The position numbers were made by a program, and so were the translations under genes. DNA of 45,725 bases from a virus. The notes below the pieces were generated by a model. The model was not told the DNA's origin and made no database searches. It was given only the letters and a program-made list of their open reading frames with translations. This document shows, piece by piece, positions 37,846 through 44,635 of the stretch (its first letter is position 1; each line of letters opens with the position of its first letter). The stretch is from the IMG/VR virus record IMGVR_UViG_3300034094_000190, positions 1 to 45,725 of that record; one strand, 5' to 3'.

Positions 37846-38880
37846 ATGGTTAATCCTCACGCTTGGTTATTGTCAGATTTAAAAAACATATCCAAAAACG
37901 GTTTAAAAGTTTTTTCAACATTTTCTTGCGGAGGGGGGTCAAGTTTAGGATATAAATTAGCAGGGTGTGATGTTATTGCAGCCAATGACATTGACCCTGA
38001 GATGGCTTATCATTACAAGTTAAATCTAAAACCAAAGTATTATTATTTGTGTCCAGTTAAAGAATTGATAAATAAAAAATTACCTGATGAATTATTTAAT
38101 CTTGATATTTTGGATGCTTCGCCACCCTGTTCAAATTTTTCAACAGCAGGAAATAGAGAAAAAGATTGGGGTAAGAAAAAACATTTTAGAGAAGGGCAAT
38201 CAGAGCAAATATTAGATGATTTATTTTTTGATTATTTAGATTTAGTTGAATATTTAAAGCCTAAAGTTTGCATTGCTGAAAATGTTAAAGGATTGATTCA
38301 TGGGAATGCTAAGGGTTATGTAAAAATGATTATGGATAGATTTAAAAAAATAGGTTATCGTTGTCAGTTATTTTTGGTAAACGCTGCTGACTGTGGAGTG
38401 CCACAAAAACGTGAAAGGGTATTCTTTTGTGCTTTAAGAAATGATATTGATAAACCTAAATTAATCCTAAATCCCACTCATAGATGGATTAGTGCGGGTG
38501 AGGCTTTGATTGATTTACAGACATTAACTGATGATGAAATTAGAGATAATATTTTAACTGAAAAGCAATCAAAATTTTGGAACAATGCTATACCTGGCGA
38601 TATTGTAAATTCAAAAACTGATGATGGTAAATGGGGTGTTTATTACGGTGTTAGGTTGAGTGATAAAAAACCATCAAACACAGTTTTAGCTGGTGTGGTT
38701 CTTACTCACTGGAATAAATGTAGGAGTTTAACTTATCGTGAATGGAAACGTCTTGGTTCATTTCCTGATGATTATATTGCTAAAACTGATAAGATAGGAA
38801 AATACATGATAGGTATGAGCGTACCACCTAAAATGACTGAGCAAGTTGCAAAAGCAGTTATTGAACAATGGTTAAGTTGA
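37846..38880 (+). CDS. DNA (cytosine-5) methyltransferase, copy 1
   Basis: 344 residues. Motif I TFSCGGGSSLGYKLAG (~25-40), motif IV SPPCSNFS with catalytic Cys95, motif VI ENVKG (145-149), motif VIII QKRERVFF (187-194), closing motifs RSLTYREWKRLGSFPDDY and MIGMSVPP. Target-recognition region ~215-295. Copies host-type 5mC chemistry using S-adenosylmethionine. The stop overlaps the start of copy 2 (TGATG). Confidence 0.93.
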   Translation: MVNPHAWLLSDLKNISKNGLKVFSTFSCGGGSSLGYKLAGCDVIAANDIDPEMAYHYKLNLKPKYYYLCPVKELINKKLPDELFNLDILDASPPCSNFSTAGNREKDWGKKKHFREGQSEQILDDLFFDYLDLVEYLKPKVCIAENVKGLIHGNAKGYVKMIMDRFKKIGYRCQLFLVNAADCGVPQKRERVFFCALRNDIDKPKLILNPTHRWISAGEALIDLQTLTDDEIRDNILTEKQSKFWNNAIPGDIVNSKTDDGKWGVYYGVRLSDKKPSNTVLAGVVLTHWNKCRSLTYREWKRLGSFPDDYIAKTDKIGKYMIGMSVPPKMTEQVAKAVIEQWLS

Positions 38881-39929
38881 TGGTAATTAAAAATCCGCAT
38901 TCATGGCTAATATCTGATTTAGATGATGTTCCTAAAAATAATATAAATGTTTTTGAAACATTTGCTTGTGGAGGAGGGTCAAGTTTAGGATATAAATTGG
39001 CTGGCTGTAATGTAATTGGTGGTAATGATATTGATGCTGAAATGGCTTATCACTATAAATTAAATTTAAAACCAAAGTATTACTATCTTTGCCCAGTTAA
39101 GCAATTAGTAAATAATAAAAGTTTACCTGATGATTTTTTTAATTTAGATATATTATCGGGTTCACCCCCGTGTTCTTCTTTTTCAATGGCGGGTAATCGT
39201 GAAAAAGATTGGGGTAAAAAAAAGCATTTTAGAGAAGGGCAATCAGAGCAAATATTAGATGATTTATTTTTTGATTATTTAGATTTAGTTGATTATCTAA
39301 AACCTAAAGTTTGTATTGCTGAAAACGTTAAGGGTTTGATTCAAGGTAATGCTAAAGGTTATGTTAAATTGATAATGGAGAGGTTTAGAGAGGTTGGATA
39401 TCGTTGTCAATTATTTTTAGTTAATGCGGCAGATTGTGGCGTACCTCAAAGACGTGAGAGAGTATTTTTTATAGCTTTGCGTAACGATATAGACAAGCCT
39501 AAATTGATATTAGCACCTCAACATAGGTGGGTCAGTGCGGGTGAGGCCACAAGCGATTTACAGGTGCTTACTGATGATGAGATTAAAGAGACTGCACCAG
39601 CACCTTGCGATTTAAAATGGTGGCATTTAACAAATTCAGGAGAGGATTACTGTTCTGCTGTAAAAAAAAAAGAAGGTAAAGAACGTCTTTGGGCGCATAA
39701 AAAACTTGATGGTAAAATGTTATCCAATTCACTCACCGTTTCAGACACTTTTACTCACTGGGATGTTTGTAGAAGGTTAACATACAGAGAGTGGAAACGT
39801 TTAGGTTCATTTCCTGATGACTACCAAGCTAAAAATGACAAAATTGGTAAGTATATGATTGGGATGAGCGTACCACCAAAAATGACTAAAACAATAGCCA
39901 CTGTCGTAATCGAGCAATGGCTATCTTGA
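38880..39929 (+). CDS. DNA (cytosine-5) methyltransferase, copy 2
   Basis: Start chosen at ATG 38880 (TGATG overlap), which aligns with the start of copy 1; ATG 38868 adds four residues. All catalytic motifs match copy 1 (GGGSSLGYKLAG, SPPCSSFS, ENVKG, QRRERVFF, YREWKRLGSFPDDY), often identical over long blocks. The region between motif VIII and IX is quite different and longer (LKWWHLTNSGEDYC ...), so the DNA target is probably different. Clear tandem duplication. Confidence 0.93.
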   Translation: MVIKNPHSWLISDLDDVPKNNINVFETFACGGGSSLGYKLAGCNVIGGNDIDAEMAYHYKLNLKPKYYYLCPVKQLVNNKSLPDDFFNLDILSGSPPCSSFSMAGNREKDWGKKKHFREGQSEQILDDLFFDYLDLVDYLKPKVCIAENVKGLIQGNAKGYVKLIMERFREVGYRCQLFLVNAADCGVPQRRERVFFIALRNDIDKPKLILAPQHRWVSAGEATSDLQVLTDDEIKETAPAPCDLKWWHLTNSGEDYCSAVKKKEGKERLWAHKKLDGKMLSNSLTVSDTFTHWDVCRRLTYREWKRLGSFPDDYQAKNDKIGKYMIGMSVPPKMTKTIATVVIEQWLS

Positions 39930-39980
39930 TTTTTTAAAATGACTAAAACAATAAACAATGCCGTGATTGGTTTTAATTTT

Positions 39981-40014
39981 CAATCACTAAATATATTTAG
40001 TGATTGTTGTTTTT
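39981..40014 (+). terminator. rho-independent terminator after methyltransferases
   Basis: 26-base perfect palindrome (39981-40006) followed by TTGTTTTTA. Ends the long plus-strand block. Confidence 0.85.
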
Positions 40015-40061
40015 ATCTTTATGACTAAAAACAACATATCCCTGCTTCAAATTTCAATTTA

Positions 40062-40086
40062 CAATCCCTATCTTTAATAGGGATTG
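40062..40086. terminator. hairpin between convergent genes
   Basis: Perfect 10-bp stem CAATCCCTAT / ATAGGGATTG with loop CTTTA. Lies 20 bases beyond the end of the minus-strand gene at 40107 and probably terminates it; T-tract is weak on both strands. Confidence 0.6.
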
Positions 40087-40106
40087 ATAGTTTAAAAAAT
40101 TAATTG

Positions 40107-40610
40107 TTATTGAAAACAATACTTTTTCTCTTTGTAAGTAAATATTGTGTATCCCTGTTTTAGAACAGTAATCATGTTGTCATCCACATTTTTATCATCT
40201 TCATCATCTTTATCCTCGTCATCATCTTTATCAGGAAATGGGTAATCAAAAACTTGAGTCTTGTTATCATCCCAAGTGAAATTGTTGTAAATTCCATCGC
40301 TTGTAAGTTTGATATGACCCGCTTTGAGTTTTGATTCAACATCTTCGGCTTTGGTTTTGTTTACTTCGATTAACGCTTGTTCCCACACCTCTTTGGGTGC
40401 TGAAATTGTTACAGCAAAACCACCGTCAATTGTCTGACCAAATTCATTTTTGTTTGTCATCTTAACGTTGACATCAGTAAATCCAGATTTACCTGCATTG
40501 TTGTGGAGGTACTTTAAAACTTCTAAACTGTAACCGTAAGAGTTATTACACATCTTATCAGTAGCGTTTCTGTCACCGATATATTTCCAGTATTTAGCCG
40601 TGTGTTTCAT
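40107..40610 (-). CDS. hypothetical protein, 167 aa, with Asp-rich segment
   Basis: Complete minus-strand ORF. N-terminal ~100 residues form a mixed domain; residues ~128-148 are nearly all Asp, Glu and Lys (DKDDDEDKDDEDDKNVDD), followed by a beta hairpin at the C terminus. Such acidic linkers recur in the small acidic proteins at 43.7-44.3 kb. No family recognised. Confidence 0.7.
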   Translation of the reverse strand: MKHTAKYWKYIGDRNATDKMCNNSYGYSLEVLKYLHNNAGKSGFTDVNVKMTNKNEFGQTIDGGFAVTISAPKEVWEQALIEVNKTKAEDVESKLKAGHIKLTSDGIYNNFTWDDNKTQVFDYPFPDKDDDEDKDDEDDKNVDDNMITVLKQGYTIFTYKEKKYCFQ

Positions 40611-40706
40611 TTGCTATTTTTACCTCTTGATTCAACTTTACAATAAATTAATTATAACATCTAACTTAATCATTTACAATTATTTTGCTATTTATAATTT
40701 TTATTT

Positions 40707-40748
40707 TTTACACTGTAGTATAATGTTTTAATCATACTACAGTGTAAA
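40707..40748. promoter_or_regulatory. 14-bp inverted repeat with a -10-like box
   Basis: Perfect arms 40707-40720 and 40735-40748 (core ACACTGTAGTA / TACTACAGTGT), 14-base loop. A TATAAT (40719-40724) sits at the end of the left arm on the plus strand; no -35 is visible. Located between the 40107 gene and the small minus-strand ORFs; operator or RNA hairpin. Confidence 0.5.
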
Positions 40749-40763
40749 TGTCGATTGAGATTT

Positions 40764-40838
40764 TTATTTTTTGTATTTGCCTACATCCTTTAATGCTTTA
40801 CGATTTATATTGGAGAATTGTTTTGAAAGGTTATCCAT
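40764..40838 (-). CDS. small ORF, 24 aa, probably 3' part of a frameshifted gene
   Basis: Reads MDNLSKQFSNINRKALKDVG and a short Lys-rich end. It overlaps the end of the 40805 ORF in another frame. Its upstream frame (SKKNIY) is continuous with that ORF if one A is added to an 8-A run near 40849-40856. So both are probably one original ~66-aa protein. Confidence 0.35.
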   Translation of the reverse strand: MDNLSKQFSNINRKALKDVGKYKK

Positions 40839-40936
40839 GTAAATATTTTTTTTGAGTTAGAGTGTTTAATATTCCAATGATAATCCCACAAAACCTCTTT
40901 GATGCTTTTTTTTAACCCTTTAGTTAATTCAGTCAT
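40805..40936 (-). CDS. small ORF, 43 aa, probably 5' part of a frameshifted gene
   Basis: ATG with an AAAAGGATAAAAACAAA leader, the standard style of this region. Begins MTELTKGLKKSIKEVLWDYH. After the 8-A run the frame becomes less protein-like, while the alternative frame continues well (see 40764). Function unknown. Confidence 0.4.
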   Translation of the reverse strand: MTELTKGLKKSIKEVLWDYHWNIKHSNSKKIFTWITFQNNSPI

Positions 40937-40975
40937 TTTGTTTTTATCCTTTTTTTTGATTTTTGATATTTGTTT

Positions 40976-41095
40976 TTAAATTCCTAAACTTTTTCTGGCA
41001 TCTAATGATTTTTTATCTTGCGCTTGAGTGGTTTTTATCTCAATAGGTTGAGGTAATTTTACGTCTTTAGTTTCAACAACTTTTTTGTTTTTCAT
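40976..41095 (-). CDS. small ORF, 39 aa
   Basis: Minus-strand ATG at 41095 with leader ACAAAACACG. Lys/Gln/Thr-rich, contains LPQPIEIKTTQAQD; probably unstructured. Weak ribosome site; coding status moderate. Confidence 0.4.
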   Translation of the reverse strand: MKNKKVVETKDVKLPQPIEIKTTQAQDKKSLDARKSLGI

Positions 41096-41264
41096 CGTGT
41101 TTTGTTTTAAGTTTATGTGATAAAATTATCATTTTATATCACACTTGTCAAGCACTTTTAAATATTATATAAGGGTGTAAATTTTATATAGTTATATTAA
41201 AAAATCAGACGTTTTTAAAAATGCACTTAGATAAAAAAAGTCAATAAATTAATCGGACAAAACT

Positions 41265-41434
41265 GAAAATAAGCTCGATAAAATCAATGACGATTTAAAG
41301 ATTTAAAATAAGTCGAATAAAAAAATTGGACACTTTTGAAAATTAACTCAGATAAAATCAATGACGATTTAAAGATTTAAAATAAGTCAAATAAAAAAAT
41401 TGGACACTTTTGAAAATTAACTCAGATAAAATCG
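41265..41434. repeat. tandem 73/74-bp repeats, two copies plus partial third
   Basis: Unit starts GAAAATTAACTCAGATAAAATC at 41265 (variant), 41338 and 41412 (partial). Inside each full unit are AATGACGATTTAAAGATTT and AAAAAAATTGGACACTTTTG. The first copy differs at a few bases. A more decayed related stretch lies at 41218-41264. Candidate iterons or recombination remnants. Confidence 0.85.
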
Positions 41435-41452
41435 GTCATACGTCGCACCGGG

Positions 41453-41473
41453 AAAAACCCCCATTTCAGGGGG
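41453..41473 (-). terminator. rho-independent terminator of the 41489 gene
   Basis: On the minus strand CCCCC TGAAAT GGGGG is followed by TTTTT, 16 bases past the stop codon. A long G-run (plus strand 41475-41483) lies between stop and hairpin. Confidence 0.85.
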
Positions 41474-41488
41474 TGGGGGGGGGTGAAC

Positions 41489-42124
41489 TTATTTCACTTT
41501 TTTAGCGGAAGATTTTTTGGCTTCAGCTTCAATCCGAATCCGTTTATCAACTGCGGCTATTTCAGCATCAGTGACTTTAGGAGGAGGGGAAATTTCAAAA
41601 ATCGGAGCAGGCGTTGGTTCAATCGGTTCAGACTCGACAACGGGGGGAACAGGGGAAGCGGTTGCAATCTGTTGAGCCTTACGCCAATTGCTAAGATGCC
41701 AAATAACATTCTGAATAGAGTCATTGGGCATTAACACCGCCGCCCGTGACTTAACTTCGCCCGTTTGTACTTCGCCCAGTTCAGACGAGATGTCGTCAAA
41801 CATTTTCCAGGCGCGCCCACCTTGGGTGTCTGCACCCGGACGGTTCAATTTTGTATTAACTCCACTTGTTGAGGTAGCACGGGCCGAACGGTAAGTAACG
41901 GTTGCTGGAGTAACTAAGGCAGCGAGGTCTTTTAACAAATTCCGGCTATCAAGACCGGCGGCATTCATCAAATCCATAGTGCGTTTGACGTGTTCAATAG
42001 TTGCCGTATACTCGCTTTCTAAATCTAAAACAGCTTGTTTTTTGGCTTGTAATTGTGCAAGTTGAGCGAGTAACGCTGCTTCTTGTTCGTCAATAGCTTT
42101 AGTTTGGTTGTTTAATGCGGACAT
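41489..42124 (-). CDS. coiled-coil protein, 211 aa
   Basis: N-terminal coiled coil (~5-45; QLAQLQAKKQAVLDLESEY) then a helical region, a basic/Ser/Thr linker (~75-105), a compact domain ~105-155 (AWKMFDDISSELGEVQTGEV ... VIWHLSNWRK), a Pro-rich linker and a Lys-rich tail (KKSSAKKVK). GC higher than most of the window. Strong promoter with operator-like repeat. Probably abundant, nucleic-acid or structural role; family unknown. Confidence 0.7.
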   Translation of the reverse strand: MSALNNQTKAIDEQEAALLAQLAQLQAKKQAVLDLESEYTATIEHVKRTMDLMNAAGLDSRNLLKDLAALVTPATVTYRSARATSTSGVNTKLNRPGADTQGGRAWKMFDDISSELGEVQTGEVKSRAAVLMPNDSIQNVIWHLSNWRKAQQIATASPVPPVVESEPIEPTPAPIFEISPPPKVTDAEIAAVDKRIRIEAEAKKSSAKKVK

Positions 42125-42165
42125 AATTTTTGGCTCCGTTTGTTGTGTTTTGTTCGATTAATACT

Positions 42166-42227
42166 AATGTAGCAAGTTTTGAGTCAGTTGTCAACAGATT
42201 TTGAGTGTTATTTTAAAATCTGTTGAC
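42166..42227 (-). promoter_or_regulatory. promoter with inverted repeat at -35 (for 41489 gene)
   Basis: Minus strand: TTGACA (42189-42194), 17-base spacer, TACATT (42166-42171). A 13-bp inverted repeat (42190-42202 / 42215-42227) ends in the -35 box; its arms read AAAATCTGTTGAC. Same architecture as 42720 and 45055. Confidence 0.8.
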
Positions 42228-42244
42228 CGTAAGGGGTTGGGCGG

Positions 42245-42685
42245 TTATGCCGCGAGTAGTTTAACTAGCTCTAACTTTTTGAGAGGTTTACCGTTTGAAT
42301 CTTTCCATTTTAAGTTCCGACTTTGTGCTAATTTCCGCAGTTCCTTTACAGTCCAGTTAGTCGGGGTATCGTTTGGGGTTGGCTCCGATGTTGGCTCCGG
42401 TGTGGGTTCCGGTGTGGGTTCCGGTGTGGGTTCCGGTGTGGGTTCCGGGGTTGGCTCCGGTGTGGGTTCCGGGGTTGGTTCCGGGGTTGGTTCCGGGGTT
42501 GGCTCCGGTGTGGGTTCCGGGGTTGGCTCCGGGGTTGGCTCAGGGGTTGGCTCAGGTGTAGCGTAAGAGCGATTTTGTTGGTTCCGTTTAGCGATTGCCA
42601 CTTCCTTGTCCCATTGTTTCTGTGGTGCAAATATCCAAAGGGTAATAGCGTAGGCTGTGGCTGCAACGGCTGTTAATGCGTTCAT
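42245..42685 (-). CDS. membrane-anchored PTPE-repeat protein with SAP-like C terminus
   Basis: 146 residues. N-terminal hydrophobic segment ~4-20 ([17 protein letters not shown]), charged linker, then roughly 15 tandem P-T-P-E units (~43-102), then a C-terminal domain [20 protein letters not shown] ... KLELVKLLA that resembles SAP/Rho-N-type helix-extended-helix motifs, which bind nucleic acids. A rigid Pro-rich rod would hold that domain away from the membrane. The repeat DNA is GC-rich and built from 12-base units. Confidence 0.75.
   Translation of the reverse strand: MNALTAVAATAYAITLWIFAPQKQWDKEVAIAKRNQQNRSYATPEPTPEPTPEPTPEPTPEPTPEPTPEPTPEPTPEPTPEPTPEPTPEPTPEPTPEPTSEPTPNDTPTNWTVKELRKLAQSRNLKWKDSNGKPLKKLELVKLLAA
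42374..42557. repeat. 12-base tandem repeat coding PTPE
   Basis: Variants of GGTTCCGGTGTG and GGCTCCGGGGTT repeated about 15 times on the plus strand, coding Pro-Thr-Pro-Glu on the minus strand. Synonymous variation between units (GGTGTG versus GGGGTT) argues for selection on the protein rather than for very recent expansion. Length is likely variable between strains. Confidence 0.85.
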
Positions 42686-42719
42686 TTTTCAAGGTTCCTT
42701 TCGTTTTGTTTGTACTACT

Positions 42720-42779
42720 AATCTACCGAAAATCGTTTTGGTTGTCAACAGCTTTGATAGACATTTCAAAGCTGTTGAC
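42720..42779 (-). promoter_or_regulatory. promoter with inverted repeat at -35 (for 42245 gene)
   Basis: Minus strand: TTGACA (42743-42748), 17-base spacer, TAGATT (42720-42725). A 14-bp inverted repeat (42744-42757 / 42766-42779), arms TCAAAGCTGTTGAC, ends in the -35 box and starts 9 bases after the stop of the upstream gene. Confidence 0.8.
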
Positions 42780-42787
42780 TATATCGA

Positions 42788-42976
42788 CTAAACTTTATTT
42801 TTGAAGTAGTAACTTTGACCGGTTTTGATGTTCACAGTTAACTTAGCTTTCGGGAGAAGGTCAATAATATGTCCTGCTGCTCCGATAGTGTTACCCGCCA
42901 CAAATTGTGCAGCGTCACCGACTACTCCGATAATAGCTGAGGGGTCGATAGTGATAGAGATTTTAAAGTTAAACAT
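42788..42976 (-). CDS. small hydrophobic protein, 62 aa
   Basis: Start taken at 42976 after a GGAGC ribosome site; a longer frame would run into the promoter. Begins MFNFKISITIDPSAIIG, then a Gly/Ala-rich hydrophobic stretch (VVGDAAQFVAGNTIGAAGHI) and a basic end. It may be a membrane-associated or self-assembling peptide. No family recognised. Confidence 0.65.
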   Translation of the reverse strand: MFNFKISITIDPSAIIGVVGDAAQFVAGNTIGAAGHIIDLLPKAKLTVNIKTGQSYYFKNKV

Positions 42977-43013
42977 TTTTTTGCTCCGTTGCGTTGTTTT
43001 GTTTGATGTACCT

Positions 43014-43042
43014 AATCTAACGAAACCCGGTGCTATTGTCAA
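43014..43042 (-). promoter_or_regulatory. promoter for the 42788 gene
   Basis: Minus strand: TTGACA (43037-43042), 17-base spacer, TAGATT (43014-43019). Preceded by ACTG as in the sister promoters, but without a clear inverted repeat. Confidence 0.8.
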
Positions 43043-43244
43043 CAGTTTTTGAAATTAGTTTTTACGCGCGCGTATCTATCTATATATAAGCAATTTTTTA
43101 TAGTTTCACCCTATATACAGATGGAAGGTTTCAGGTGTGAAGTGTATGGTGAACGGTGTATGTAAAATAAAAAAAAATTAAAAAAAAATATTTTTGTTTT
43201 TAAAGTTTATTTATTAGGTGAATATGCTAGGATTTATGTATATC

Positions 43245-43297
43245 AATAGTTTGGGGTTTTAACACTTAGTTATTTGAACCCCAAACTATTTATTTTT
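43245..43297 (+). terminator. strong hairpin, terminator-like
   Basis: 14-bp perfect stem (43245-43258 / 43277-43290; core TAGTTTGGGGTT) with an 18-base loop, followed by TATTTTT. No plus-strand gene precedes it closely, so it could also end an untranslated RNA. Confidence 0.6.
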
Positions 43298-43390
43298 AAT
43301 AATATTAAAAATTGAATTAATACTATTAAAAATAGTTCAATCATAGTTGATAGTTCAATTGTAGAGCTATCAGCTTTCAGGTATGTGGTG

Positions 43391-43575
43391 TACGGTGTAT
43401 GGTGTATGAATAAAAAAATAATTATTTTAAAAATAAAAAAAATATTTTAAAATTTCAGGTATCAGGTAAGCGGTGTATGGTGTATGAATAAAAAAATAAT
43501 TATTTTAAAAATAAAAAAAATATTTTAAAATTTCAGGTATCAGGTAAGCGGTGTATGGTGTATGAAAATAAAATA
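43391..43575. repeat. GGTGTAT heptamers and 78-bp tandem repeat
   Basis: Heptamer series GGTGTAC-GGTGTAT-GGTGTAT followed by two perfect-looking 78-bp units (43403-43480, 43481-43558) and the start of a third at 43559. Each unit has an A/T-only part and a TTTCAGGTATCAGGTAAGCGG part ending in heptamers. A lone related stretch is at 43127-43167. STRR-type heptamers are a known trait of heterocystous cyanobacteria. Confidence 0.85.
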
Positions 43576-43581
43576 AAAAAA

Positions 43582-43626
43582 AACAGTCAAGAGATGGAAG
43601 GTTTTGTTTCCTATCTCTTGACTGTT
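43582..43626 (-). terminator. strong terminator of the minus-strand operon
   Basis: 14-bp perfect stem (43582-43595 / 43613-43626) with a GGAA/TTCC inner pairing; on the minus strand followed by a long T-rich run (43570-43583 read as Ts). It ends transcription from the 44-kb genes. Confidence 0.85.
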
Positions 43627-43652
43627 AAATTAAAAGAGTTTCAGATTGTTAT

Positions 43653-43681
43653 GGAAGTTTAGCTAACTTCCTGTTATTTTT
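43653..43681 (+). terminator. hairpin with T-run on plus strand
   Basis: GGAAGTT / AACTTCC stem (43653-43659, 43665-43671), then TGTTATTTTTTTTT. Oriented for plus-strand RNA, which has no obvious gene here; it may shield the minus-strand operon from antisense transcription. Confidence 0.6.
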
Positions 43682-43704
43682 TTTTGCCGAGGGAAAATGT
43701 TTAG

Positions 43705-43875
43705 TTATTTTTCATCATCATCTTCCTCTAGGAAGATTTCGTTATCATAGCAGATATCTGATATCTGCGATTCAGTCAAACCCTTGACAAAAGCCATGAT
43801 GACCACATCTTTGTCAATTAAGCCATCTTCAATGGCTTTTAAAAGTTGCTCTGAACTGATTTGTTTATTTTTCAT
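43705..43875 (-). CDS. small acidic protein, 56 aa (family member 1)
   Basis: Start at 43875 after AAAAGGAAAAAACA; a longer in-frame start would invade the next gene. Sequence LLKAIEDGLIDKDVVIMAFVKGLTESQISDICYDN ends in a run EEDDDEK. Same plan as the 44099 product: a helical core with (V)VIxA...(L/M)(T/S)E..I.D...DN, then an acidic tail. Confidence 0.75.
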   Translation of the reverse strand: MKNKQISSEQLLKAIEDGLIDKDVVIMAFVKGLTESQISDICYDNEIFLEEDDDEK

Positions 43876-43903
43876 TGTTTTTTCCTTTTGTTTGAAAGTT
43901 TGA

Positions 43904-44053
43904 TTATTTGGCATCTGCTTCATTGTCATCATCATCAAAATCGAATTTTTCCATTTTATCCATCGTCTCTATGAGTGATTTTAACCACTGTTCCTGAGTT
44001 ATTTCACCATCAGCGATAGATTTTTTCACTTGGTCAAGAATTTCGTTTGCCAT
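43904..44053 (-). CDS. small acidic protein, 49 aa (family member 2)
   Basis: ATG at 44053 with an AAAGGTGAATC ribosome site; easily overlooked because a longer frame of the neighbour covers part of it. ILDQVKKSIADGEITQEQWL parallels the openings of its neighbours (AIEDGLIDKDVV, SIKEGSLSSEQVI), and it ends with DFDDDDNEADAK. Confidence 0.65.
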   Translation of the reverse strand: MANEILDQVKKSIADGEITQEQWLKSLIETMDKMEKFDFDDDDNEADAK

Positions 44054-44098
44054 GATTCACCTTTATATTTTATATTTTTGAACGTTTACTGATAGCGG

Positions 44099-44293
44099 TT
44101 ATTCATCATCATCATTTTCATCATCACTATCTTCATCATTTTCATCATCAAACCATTTGTTATCGGAAGCCATATCTGCGATTGACGCTTCAGACATATA
44201 ATTCATGCAAGCAATGATTACCTGTTCACTACTTAATGAACCTTCTTTAATAGAATCGAGAATTTTGTTAGTCACTTTTCTTACGTTGGACAT
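44099..44293 (-). CDS. small acidic protein, 64 aa (family member 3)
   Basis: Start at 44293 after AAAAGGAAAATC. Core ILDSIKEGSLSSEQVIIACMNYMSEASIADMASDN, then about 20 residues of nearly pure Asp, Glu, Asn and Ser. Closest relative of the 43705 product. DNA-mimic or host-protein inhibitor function is conceivable for such acidic phage proteins, but unproven. Confidence 0.75.
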   Translation of the reverse strand: MSNVRKVTNKILDSIKEGSLSSEQVIIACMNYMSEASIADMASDNKWFDDENDEDSDDENDDDE

Positions 44294-44354
44294 GGTTGAT
44301 TTTCCTTTTGAATTGTTTGTCATCATCAGTGTGGGAGTAACAAACTTCCCACAG

Positions 44355-44377
44355 ACACCCCTATTTTAATGGGGTGT
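44355..44377. terminator. G/C-rich hairpin between small acidic genes
   Basis: 7-bp stem ACACCCC / GGGGTGT. On the minus strand there is no T-run after it, so it is more likely an attenuator or mRNA-stability element between the 44387 and 44099 genes. Confidence 0.5.
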
Positions 44378-44386
44378 TTCGACATA

Positions 44387-44587
44387 TTAATCCCAGTGGT
44401 AGATAGCTAAAGTTTTCAAAGTTGCCAATTCTTCATGGTATGGATGACCCATAGCAAATAATTTCATAACTTGAATCGGTGTGAGTTTTTCAATCTGTTT
44501 TTTAGCTTCGGAAATGTTACCGTTTTTCATATTTTCGAGAATCGAAATTGTTAATTCCAACATTTCTTGATGTGTCATCGTTTTCAT
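44387..44587 (-). CDS. small helical protein, 66 aa (distant family member)
   Basis: ATG at 44587 after AAAAGGAAAC. ISILENMKNGNISEAKKQIEKLTPIQVMKLFAMG has the same opening plan (helix, G-x-I/L-S, helix) as members 1-3 but lacks the acidic tail. Strong promoter upstream at 44636. Confidence 0.7.
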   Translation of the reverse strand: MKTMTHQEMLELTISILENMKNGNISEAKKQIEKLTPIQVMKLFAMGHPYHEELATLKTLAIYHWD

Positions 44588-44635
44588 CTTGATTGTTTCC
44601 TTTTGTTTGAACGTTTTATTTTTTAACCTATTAAT

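Larger units (their letters stand above)
41096..41488. other. gene-free interval with tandem repeats and a terminator
   Basis: About 390 bases without a convincing gene. Left part is a promoter-like AT-rich stretch for the minus-strand small ORFs; the centre holds the 73/74-bp repeats (41265-41434); the right end holds the terminator of the 41489 gene. Repeats in an AT-rich gap could be a replication origin, but no DnaA-box consensus stands out. Confidence 0.6.
42977..43704. other. gene-free interval with promoter, terminators and STRR repeats
   Basis: About 730 bases without a convincing gene. From left: leader and promoter of the 42788 gene, a TACGCGCGCGTA palindrome (43063-43074), AT-rich DNA, a strong hairpin (43245), inverted and direct repeats around 43300-43380, GGTGTAT heptamers with a 78-bp tandem repeat (43403-43590), and two terminators (43582, 43653). 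It separates two minus-strand gene groups; possible origin or regulatory island. Confidence 0.65.

Noticed and set aside
42201-42566. Plus-strand frame rich in Gly-Ser-Gly-Val repeats
   Set aside because: It is the antisense reading of the PTPE repeat gene; the minus strand has the promoter, ribosome site and the flanking non-repeat domains.
43391-43590. Possible CRISPR array from regular 78-bp repeats
   Set aside because: The units are directly adjacent without unique spacers, and no cas gene is in the window; they are STRR-type tandem repeats.
43705-43938. Longer start for the small acidic protein, beginning with a run of Met
   Set aside because: The extension covers the end of the separate 43904 gene and lies upstream of the clear ribosome site for the start at 43875.
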